DNA of 6,534 bases from the NCBI GenBank assembly GCA_002470695.1, contig DKNM01000024.1, positions 2,771-9,304 of the forward strand, in the 5' to 3' direction. The position numbers were made by a program, and so were the translations under genes. The notes below the pieces were generated by a model that was given only the letters and a program-made list of their open reading frames with translations, was not told where the DNA came from and made no database searches. This DNA comes from Candidatus Neomicrothrix sp. UBA7388 (GTDB taxonomy: Bacteria > Actinomycetota > Acidimicrobiia > Acidimicrobiales > Poriferisodalaceae). Below are positions 1 through 6,534 of this stretch, piece after piece; position 1 is the first letter of the stretch; each line of letters opens with the position of its first letter.

Positions 1-1346
1 ACGCTACGGATATCTGCAAGAACGGCGAAGGCCTGCCATATCTCTCGCTCTAACCCTGATTTCGATATTTCATCTCGAACTATTGCGTCTGCGTGTTGAA
101 GGGTTGCCACCGCTTCAGCGGTGACTTCGCCAATTATGCGAACCCCCAGACCAGGTCCGGGGAATGGTTGTCGCCAAACAATTTCGTCTGGCAAGCCGAG
201 TTCGGTTCCTACGGCTCGGACTTCATCTTTGAAGAGGTTTCGTAATGGTTCAACAAGTTCGAATTCCATGTCGTCTGGCAGGCCGCCGACGTTGTGGTGG
301 CTTTTTATTTTGGCAGCTTCACTTGTTCCTGATTCGATGACATCTGGGTACAAAGTGCCTTGGACTAAAAAATTGGCGTCAGTGATTCCGCCTTGCGCCG
401 CTTCAAAAATCCGTATGAACTTTTCGCCAATAATTTTTCGTTTCTCTTCTGGGTCAGTCACCCCTTCCAAGGCCTGAAGGAAGATGTCGGTGGAGCGTTC
501 GTGGATTAGTTCGATTCCTTGGGTGCGTTGAAAGGTTTCGACTACTTGGTCTCCTTCGCCGAGTCGCATGAGTCCTGTGTCAACGAATACGCAAACGAGT
601 TGAGATCCGATTGCTTTATGTACGAGGGCTGCAGCCACTGCACTGTCAACGCCACCGGATAGGCCGCATATTGCTCGGCTTTCTCCGACTTGTTGACGGA
701 TTGCGGTGACGCTTTCTTCTATGACGTTGGCCATAGTCCAATCGGCGTTACATCCAGCTATGTCGGTTAGGAACGTTTCTAGAAGTTTTTGTCCATGGGG
801 GGTATGCACTACTTCGGGGTGGTATTGAACTCCATATATGCGGTTAGTGTTATTTTCGATAACCGCTGCGGGTGCGTCATTGGTCGCGGCAGTCACTGTA
901 AAGCCTTCAGGTGGCTGTGAAATAGCGTCGAAGTGAGACATCCAAACTGGTGAGTTAGTTTCGAGGTCGCTGGGCAAAATACTTGACTCGTGACTTGTGA
1001 GTCGAAGTTCCGTTCTCCCGTATTCCCCTCGCCCGCTTGGATCAACAATTCCGCCTAGTTGTTGGGCTATAAGTTGAGAGCCGTAGCAGATTCCTAAAAT
1101 TGGTATTCCAAGGGAGTAGACGCTGGGGTCGATTGAGGGCGCTCCTTCAGTGTGAACTGATTTGGGGCCGCCTGAGAATATGAGTGCAGCAGGTTGACGG
1201 AGCGCTATTTCGTCGGCGCTGATCGTGTTAGGGACAATTTCGCTGTACACACGCGCTTCGCGGACTCTTCGCGCAATGAGTTGCGCATACTGTGCGCCAA
1301 AATCGACGACAAGCACAGTTTCATGAGAGTTATCGAGGTGTTTCAT
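1..1346 (-). CDS. guaA: GMP synthase (glutamine-hydrolysing), C-terminus cut off by window edge
   Basis: Converts XMP, ATP and glutamine to GMP in the cytoplasm, the last step of de novo guanine nucleotide synthesis. I translated the minus strand from the ATG at 1346-1344 ([20 protein letters not shown]) and it stays open for 448 codons to the window edge. The class I glutamine amidotransferase domain comes first: nucleophile Cys87 in GICYGSQ, and His176 and Glu178 in QYHPEV. The ATP-pyrophosphatase domain follows, with the P-loop SGGVDS at 230-235 and later [17 protein letters not shown]. The family is usually about 510-525 residues, so roughly the last 70 residues of the dimerisation domain lie outside. 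Residue 139 is Phe where most members have Gly (MSHFD for MSHGD). The gene begins 58 bases after the NUDIX stop, so co-transcription is likely. No strong Shine-Dalgarno site precedes the ATG, only a weak GAGCGGA. The start is supported by alignment of the N-terminus with the family. Confidence 0.97.
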   Translation of the reverse strand, partial: MKHLDNSHETVLVVDFGAQYAQLIARRVREARVYSEIVPNTISADEIALRQPAALIFSGGPKSVHTEGAPSIDPSVYSLGIPILGICYGSQLIAQQLGGIVDPSGRGEYGRTELRLTSHESSILPSDLETNSPVWMSHFDAISQPPEGFTVTAATNDAPAAVIENNTNRIYGVQYHPEVVHTPHGQKLLETFLTDIAGCNADWTMANVIEESVTAIRQQVGESRAICGLSGGVDSAVAAALVHKAIGSQLVCVFVDTGLMRLGEGDQVVETFQRTQGIELIHERSTDIFLQALEGVTDPEEKRKIIGEKFIRIFEAAQGGITDANFLVQGTLYPDVIESGTSEAAKIKSHHNVGGLPDDMEFELVEPLRNLFKDEVRAVGTELGLPDEIVWRQPFPGPGLGVRIIGEVTAEAVATLQHADAIVRDEISKSGLEREIWQAFAVLADIRS

Positions 1347-1376
1347 CTGCGATGTATCCGCTCGGGAAGAACTCGA

Positions 1377-1392
1377 CTTTAGCGGGCTAAAG
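1377..1392. repeat. Short perfect palindrome in the NUDIX-guaA gap
   Basis: CTTTAGC and GCTAAAG form a perfect 7-bp inverted repeat separated by two bases. As RNA it would fold as a 6-bp stem with a four-base loop. It sits in the 58-base gap between the NUDIX stop and the guaA start. No T run follows on the minus strand, so it is not a convincing terminator. It could be a small operator or an mRNA hairpin upstream of guaA, or chance. Only the symmetry is seen; a role is inference. Confidence 0.35.
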
Positions 1393-1404
1393 CAACTTTT
1401 CGGT

Positions 1405-2085
1405 TTATATTTCGAGTTCGGTTGATTCAATTCCGCTTGTTAAGAGTTGATATAGGAGATTGGCGGTCGCTCCCCAAACGGTGTCGCCGTAAAGTTCGAA
1501 AAAGTGGACTGGACGCCAAGAATGACTACTCGGCCATTTCCAAAGCTCTTGCCGGTAAACGCCGGGCTGTGTGAGCTCCGCCAACGGGACAAGCAAAATC
1601 TCATCGACTTCGTCGGGATTGGCAGTGAGGACTGGTGCAGCTGATAGTCGAGCCACGTAAGGGACAATACGAGCTTCCGATGAGACCGTCGTGAGGTGAT
1701 CAAGTTCTCCTATTTGTTGGACCAATGAACGATCAAGAGATATTTCTTCGTGTGCTTCTCGACACGCTGTATCCCATAACGACTCCCCCGGGTCCTGCGC
1801 TCCTCCAGGGAAACTGACTTCCCCGCTATGCGATCTCATGTGCTGAGTGCGCCGAGTGAGAATGACGGTGGGTTCAGATTCGTTGTAAAGGGCGATGAGG
1901 ACTGCCGAATGTCGCTTGGGAGGTGGGGCGCCGGTTTGTTGATGTCCGGGGACCCGTGAAGCGAGACTATTTTCCAGTTGTTTAAGGTCGGTTAATGCAG
2001 AATTGCGCCATGGGGCTGTGTCACCGCGACGCCAGTCTTCAGGCCGAGGAATATTTTGAGGTCCGCCTCGAGCCTGTTGATTCAC
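1405..2085 (-). CDS. NUDIX hydrolase, probable CoA pyrophosphatase (NudL/YeaB-like)
   Basis: Probably cleaves the pyrophosphate bond of coenzyme A or related CoA species, giving 3',5'-ADP and 4'-phosphopantetheine. The 226-residue protein has the UPF0035-type signature [21 protein letters not shown] at about 75-95, characteristic of the NudL/NUDT7 subgroup. The NUDIX box follows at 95-117, with Glu101 and the metal-binding REAHEE at 109-114. The box ends ISL instead of xGU; E. coli NudL also lacks that Gly (EVAI), so this alone does not suggest an inactive enzyme. The first 55 or so residues are polar and proline-rich with no recognised domain. The start is GTG at 2085-2083: an in-frame TAA lies seven codons upstream with no ATG, GTG or TTG between, and I see no usual start codon soon after it. 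No Shine-Dalgarno site is visible. The gene lies just past the groEL terminator and before guaA. The substrate is inferred from the family; other nucleotide substrates are possible. Confidence 0.9.
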   Translation of the reverse strand: MNQQARGGPQNIPRPEDWRRGDTAPWRNSALTDLKQLENSLASRVPGHQQTGAPPPKRHSAVLIALYNESEPTVILTRRTQHMRSHSGEVSFPGGAQDPGESLWDTACREAHEEISLDRSLVQQIGELDHLTTVSSEARIVPYVARLSAAPVLTANPDEVDEILLVPLAELTQPGVYRQELWKWPSSHSWRPVHFFELYGDTVWGATANLLYQLLTSGIESTELEI

Positions 2086-2091
2086 ATCGAA

Positions 2092-2120
2092 AATGTAGAG
2101 GATTTACACCGTAAAAGCAT
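2092..2120 (-). promoter_or_regulatory. Putative leaderless promoter of the NUDIX gene
   Basis: On the minus strand TACATT (2097-2092) fits the -10 pattern TANNNT. It is followed by six bases and then the GTG start codon, the spacing expected if transcription begins at the first base of the start codon. Seventeen bases upstream is only a weak -35 match (ATGCTT, 2120-2115), which overlaps the groEL terminator. The absence of a Shine-Dalgarno site fits a leaderless mRNA, which is common in Actinobacteria. This is inferred from sequence alone. Confidence 0.45.
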
Positions 2121-2151
2121 TTGGGGCGGACCCGCAGGTCCGCCCCAAATG
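2112..2151 (-). terminator. Rho-independent terminator of the groESL operon
   Basis: A perfect 15-bp inverted repeat (arm CATTTGGGGCGGACC at 2118-2132, partner at 2137-2151) encloses a four-base loop. Read on the minus strand, the hairpin starts 17 bases after the groEL stop and is followed by CTTTTAC, a short T run. The very GC-rich stem and its position make it a convincing intrinsic terminator. No T run follows on the plus strand, so it acts in the groEL direction only. Confidence 0.92.
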
Positions 2152-2168
2152 TTCACAAAATATGTGGT

Positions 2169-4113
<1,945 letters not shown>

Positions 4114-4158
4114 CAGCTGTTCGCCTCCATAGCTTGTGTTTCAGGACCTGGAAGAGCG

Positions 4159-4185
4159 TTAGCACTCTCACCTAGGGAGTGCTAA
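4159..4185. promoter_or_regulatory. CIRCE operator (HrcA binding site) of groESL
   Basis: TTAGCACTC-N9-GAGTGCTAA is an exact match to the CIRCE consensus with the canonical nine-base spacer. The pairing extends two more base pairs outward (CG...CG), giving 11-bp arms at 4157-4187. CIRCE is bound by the heat-shock repressor HrcA, which is inactivated on heat stress. The site sits directly after the predicted -10 box of the groES promoter, so bound HrcA would block transcription start. The hrcA gene itself is not in this window. Confidence 0.98.
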
Positions 4186-4214
4186 CGATATTGCCGTTGG
4201 GCAGCTAGAAACAA
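4185..4214 (-). promoter_or_regulatory. Putative groESL promoter
   Basis: On the minus strand TTGTTT (4214-4209) and TATCGT (4190-4185) form a plausible sigma-70/sigma-A type pair with an 18-base spacer. The -10 box abuts the CIRCE operator, so the predicted start near 4178 falls inside it, which is the usual geometry of HrcA-repressed promoters. The predicted leader is about 65 bases long. The -35 box matches TTGACA only in TTG, so its exact placement is uncertain. Confidence 0.6.
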
Positions 4215-4229
4215 CCTGATATCCCAACG
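4195..4229. repeat. Inverted repeat around the groESL -35 box
   Basis: CGTTGGG (4195-4201) and CCCAACG (4223-4229) are perfect 7-bp inverted arms separated by 21 bases. They flank the predicted -35 hexamer and lie upstream of CIRCE. The arms do not match CIRCE or the HspR-binding HAIR pattern (CTTGAGT-N7-ACTCAAG). This could be the site of a second regulator, or a weak hairpin in the 3' end of the tsaD transcript. No T run follows it, so a terminator is unlikely. It may also be chance. Confidence 0.4.
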
Positions 4230-4257
4230 TTTCTCGGAATTTTCAAGAAATGAGCCT

Positions 4258-5262
4258 TTAAACCTCAATAAATGCAAGTTTTAGGTTGGGGTCGGCGCCG
4301 AGATCTAGAGGCGATTGCCCTTCACTTTGCATGCGCCACCAGGCTGTCGCGGCAACCATCGCAGCGTTGTCAGTGCACATTGCGCGGGATGGAAGAAAGC
4401 CTTGGATACCGTCGTCTACGCACATGTCGAGAGTTTTCTCTCGCAGTTCGCTGTTCGCCGCTACCCCGCCTGCTAGGCAAATACCTTTAGCTCCGATCTC
4501 GCGGGCTGCTTTTCGAGCTTTGTGGGTTAAAACGTCGACAACTGCGCTCTGGAAGGATGCTGCGACATCGGCAGTTTCAACATCAGGGTGCTGTCGAACA
4601 TAATTAACGACTGCGGTTTTTAATCCTGAGAAGGAAAAGTTCAGTCCCTCGTTTCGCATTGGGGGCGTGAATTTGATGGCGTTGGGGTCGCCTTCTTGGC
4701 TGAGGCGATCTATGACAGGACCACCTGGGTATCCGAGACCTAGATATCGAGCAACCTTATCGAAGGCTTCTCCGGCCGCATCGTCGACAGTGGCTCCGAG
4801 AAGTTTGTATCTACCGTGGTCTTGAAATTCGATAAGCATGGTGTGACCACCGCTTACAAGCATCACGACGAGCGGGAATTCCATTTCCGGTTCTTCGATT
4901 AGTGCAGCATATAGGTGCGCTTCATGGTGGTTGATTCCTATAAACGGCAATCCCCACCCAAGAGCGAGAGCCTTCGCGGCCGAAACCCCTATAAGTAAGC
5001 TTCCGATCAGACCTGGCCCATGAGTTGCCGCTACTACGTCAATATCGTCGTCGGTTACACCAGCTTCGACCATTGCTTCAGCAATCACGGGTGTGAGGAG
5101 TGATTCATGCGCTCGTCCGGCAATTTCGGGGACAACGCCTCCGTATCGGGCATGAAGGTCAACTTGGCTGCTGACAACGTTCGCAAGGACTTGTCGACCA
5201 TCTACAACTATCGCTGCGGCAGTTTCGTCACATGAGGTTTCGATTCCTAGGATTACAGTCAT
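4258..5262 (-). CDS. tsaD: tRNA t6A37 threonylcarbamoyltransferase subunit TsaD
   Basis: Catalytic subunit that transfers the threonylcarbamoyl group from threonylcarbamoyl-AMP to A37 of ANN-reading tRNAs, working with TsaB and TsaE in the cytoplasm. The 334-residue protein has the usual length and the ASKHA-fold Kae1/YgjD layout. It opens with LGIETSCDETAAAIV at 5-19 and has THGPGLIGSLLIG at 80-92. The metal-binding NHHEAHLYA supplies His112 and His116, and the third ligand is Asp298 in CTDNAAMVA. SGGHT at 137-141 and DDAAGEAFDKVAR at 160-172 are also present. The ATG at 5262 overlaps the rimI stop as ATGA, so translation is probably coupled. It is the last gene of the tsaB-rimI-tsaD operon. 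No clear intrinsic terminator follows, so some read-through into groESL is possible. The product was formerly annotated as a glycoprotease (Gcp), a label now superseded. Confidence 0.98.
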   Translation of the reverse strand: MTVILGIETSCDETAAAIVVDGRQVLANVVSSQVDLHARYGGVVPEIAGRAHESLLTPVIAEAMVEAGVTDDDIDVVAATHGPGLIGSLLIGVSAAKALALGWGLPFIGINHHEAHLYAALIEEPEMEFPLVVMLVSGGHTMLIEFQDHGRYKLLGATVDDAAGEAFDKVARYLGLGYPGGPVIDRLSQEGDPNAIKFTPPMRNEGLNFSFSGLKTAVVNYVRQHPDVETADVAASFQSAVVDVLTHKARKAAREIGAKGICLAGGVAANSELREKTLDMCVDDGIQGFLPSRAMCTDNAAMVAATAWWRMQSEGQSPLDLGADPNLKLAFIEV

Positions 5263-5792
5263 TTTTGTCCCCAGTCCGTTGAGCCGGATATTGATGTTTC
5301 GATGTCGTCCAACAGCGCCGCGTGCGCAGGTTTTTGGATGTCATTGCACCACATGATGAGAGCGTCTTCGTTGTTGTCGCGGTAATAGCCGGCACGAATC
5401 CCAGCGGGGACATAACCAAACCGCCGATAGAGGTGCTGTGCCCGCTCGTTTGATACCCGAACCTCTAGTGTCATTGCGTTTATGGGGTGATCAAGGCAGC
5501 TGCGATGGACGGCTACTAAGAGACGTTTGGCTATTCCAAGACCTTGCGCTTCGGGATGCACGGCAATTGAGGTGATGTGACCTTCGTCATGCACGATCAT
5601 CGCGCCGCCGTACCCAGCAATTTGTCCTTCGTGATATGCGACGTAATAGACGCGCTTATCTCGCCGACGTAATTCTTCGTGGTAGATCGAGGTTGACCAG
5701 GGTTGGGAGTAGACCTGTTTGTCAATGCTACGGACCGCCCTCACATGCCGCTTTTTCATGGCCTCTAGGACGATGTGAGAAGCAGTCATCAT
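5259..5792 (-). CDS. rimI: Ribosomal-protein-alanine N-acetyltransferase RimI (GNAT family)
   Basis: GNAT acetyltransferase expected to move an acetyl group from acetyl-CoA to protein N-termini, classically the N-terminal alanine of ribosomal protein S18. The acetyl-CoA loop Q-x-x-G-x-A is QGLGIA at 83-88, preceded by the strand ITSIAVHP. LEVRVSNERAQHLYRRFGY spans 109-127, with Tyr122 at the position of the usual general acid, followed by the RimI-like GYYRDNNEDALIM near 135-147. At 177 residues it is about 25-30 longer than many RimI proteins; the extra length is a polar C-terminal tail after residue 148. The start at 5792 overlaps the tsaB stop (ATGA). A second ATG immediately follows and could equally be used, changing the length by one residue. 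Its setting between tsaB and tsaD supports RimI over a generic acetyltransferase, but real substrates may be broader. Confidence 0.94.
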   Translation of the reverse strand: MMTASHIVLEAMKKRHVRAVRSIDKQVYSQPWSTSIYHEELRRRDKRVYYVAYHEGQIAGYGGAMIVHDEGHITSIAVHPEAQGLGIAKRLLVAVHRSCLDHPINAMTLEVRVSNERAQHLYRRFGYVPAGIRAGYYRDNNEDALIMWCNDIQKPAHAALLDDIETSISGSTDWGQK

Positions 5793-6487
5793 GAGCGTTC
5801 GCGCTTTTGCCAGTTGATGCGCGCATCCGGTGCTCGCAGATATAGAGGCGTAACTTCGGCGGGAGCAACAAATTCTTCGCGAAGCGCTTTAGGGTGGGCG
5901 AGCTCGACCAGCGAGCCCGCATTCGGGAAGCGAAATCCTTCTTGACCTACTTCTACGCCTTTCATATCGGTAAATATTTCGGCATAGCGTTGCGCTCCGT
6001 CGCCAACCACAAGGCAGTCTTCGCCTTGCGCCGACAATTGGTTGGCTACGTTCTCTGGCTGATCTACGTGGGGGTCAGAAATTCGTTGAATTCCGCCAGC
6101 CGTTTTGCGGTATGTGGCGTAGAAAATTTCCCCCCGTCGTGCGTCGACGGTGGACACGATTAGGCGATCAGAAAATCGAGCAGGGAATGCGGCTAGGTCA
6201 AGGCTCGAAATGCCGATCATCGGAACTTTGCACGCATGCGCTATCGATTTAGCTGTTGCAAGTCCGACGCGCAGACCGGTGAACAGTCCGGGGCCGATGT
6301 CGACAGCCACGACGCCAATTTCTTGTAAGTCGATCTTTGTTTGATTGCATAAAAATTCGATGGCCGGGGCAAGAGTTTCTGCGTGACGTCTATCTCGCGC
6401 CGTGTGGAATGAGGCGATAACTCCCTCGTGTCCTCCGATAGCAACGCCGACCTGCGGAGTTGCTGTTTCTACGCCAAGCACCAACAC
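5789..6487 (-). CDS. tsaB: tRNA t6A37 biosynthesis scaffold subunit TsaB
   Basis: Non-catalytic partner of TsaD in t6A formation: an ASKHA-fold paralogue that dimerises with TsaD and helps recruit TsaE. The 232-residue length is normal. Visible motifs are LGVETATPQVGVAI at the N-terminus, RRHAETLAPAI at 33-43, GPGLFTGLRVGLATAKSIA at 65-83 and VDARRGEIFYA at 114-124. The C-terminus carries the actinobacterial-like PLYLRAPDA. It lacks the HxxxH metal site of TsaD, as expected. The start is GTG at 6487-6485. It is chosen because GGAGAG (6500-6495) lies seven bases upstream and the LVLGVET strand begins right after it. The frame is open further upstream to the window edge, but without family-like sequence. 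The stop overlaps rimI by four bases. Confidence 0.97.
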   Translation of the reverse strand: MLVLGVETATPQVGVAIGGHEGVIASFHTARDRRHAETLAPAIEFLCNQTKIDLQEIGVVAVDIGPGLFTGLRVGLATAKSIAHACKVPMIGISSLDLAAFPARFSDRLIVSTVDARRGEIFYATYRKTAGGIQRISDPHVDQPENVANQLSAQGEDCLVVGDGAQRYAEIFTDMKGVEVGQEGFRFPNAGSLVELAHPKALREEFVAPAEVTPLYLRAPDARINWQKRERS

Positions 6488-6488
6488 T

Positions 6489-6534
6489 TTAAAGCTCTCC
6501 TGTTTCGGTGCTGAGCCATTGGCTCCACGCTGTA
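6489..6534 (-). CDS. Possible 3' end of an upstream gene (partial, unidentified)
   Basis: One minus-strand frame reads TAWSQWLSTETGEL and stops at TAA (6491-6489), two bases before the tsaB GTG. That spacing is what a tightly packed operon would give. In M. tuberculosis and other actinobacteria tsaE lies just upstream of tsaB, so this could be the TsaE C-terminus. Fourteen residues are too few to identify it, and another minus-strand frame remains open into tsaB until a TAG near 6471. The reading frame is therefore a guess. Confidence 0.3.
   Translation of the reverse strand, partial: TAWSQWLSTETGEL
6495..6500 (-). promoter_or_regulatory. Shine-Dalgarno site of tsaB
   Basis: GGAGAG on the minus strand, followed by seven bases (CTTTAAA) and then GTG, fixes the GTG at 6487 as the tsaB start even though the frame is open further upstream. 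Confidence 0.8.

Noticed and set aside
121..477. 118-residue plus-strand open frame in the left part of the window
   Set aside because: The opposite strand encodes guaA continuously through this stretch, and the plus-strand product shows no family resemblance.
1194..1382. 62-residue plus-strand open frame covering the guaA start
   Set aside because: It is antisense to the conserved amidotransferase N-terminus and has no convincing ribosome site or domain.
4231..4253. TTTCT...AGAAA inverted repeat just after tsaD as a possible terminator
   Set aside because: The stem is only five A/T-rich pairs and no T run follows on the minus strand, so it is too weak to call.
4114..4257. HspR-type HAIR operator in the groES upstream region
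   Set aside because: A CTTGAAA stretch resembles one half-site, but no matching ACTCAAG arm is found at the right spacing.

Overview
This window is an ordinary bacterial housekeeping region with every gene on the minus strand. Gene order, read from high to low coordinates, is: the tail of an unidentified gene, tsaB, rimI, tsaD, groES, groEL, a NUDIX hydrolase of the CoA-pyrophosphatase type, and guaA, which runs off the left edge. I see no tRNA, rRNA, mobile element, CRISPR array or phage gene, and no credible gene on the plus strand.

The order tsaB-rimI-tsaD-groES-groEL matches the arrangement I know from Actinobacteria such as Mycobacterium tuberculosis (Rv3421c to Rv3417c). Protein features agree with that group, for example GPGLFTGLR and the PLYLRAPDA ending in TsaB and the mycobacterial-like GroES mobile loop. 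Base composition looks close to 50% GC by eye, far below typical soil actinobacteria. A moderate-GC, compact lineage such as an aquatic Acidimicrobiia relative is therefore my best guess, but this is inference and not a taxonomic proof.

Right block (about 4258-6534): tsaB, rimI and tsaD are joined by two 4-base ATGA overlaps, so they are one translationally coupled operon. TsaB and TsaD are two parts of the machinery that makes t6A at position 37 of ANN-decoding tRNAs. RimI is an N-terminal protein acetyltransferase customarily carried with them.

Centre (4114-4257 and groESL): the 144-base gap between tsaD and groES holds a perfect CIRCE operator for the HrcA repressor, a plausible sigma-A type promoter abutting it, and a second, unexplained inverted repeat around the -35 box. 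groES and groEL follow as a bicistron. It ends in a strong intrinsic terminator with a perfect 15-bp stem and a short T run.

Left block (1-2085): the NUDIX gene starts with GTG only 26 bases past the terminator, has no visible Shine-Dalgarno site and has a good -10 box at leaderless spacing. guaA (GMP synthase) follows after 58 bases that contain a small perfect palindrome. It is cut by the window edge after 448 codons.

No new biological system is visible. The observations worth a second look are small: the second inverted repeat at the groESL promoter, the probable leaderless start of the NUDIX gene, a five-codon mini-ORF overlapping the groES start, a Gly-to-Phe change in a usually conserved GuaA motif, and a groES-linked GroEL with the general Gly-Met tail rather than a His-rich one.
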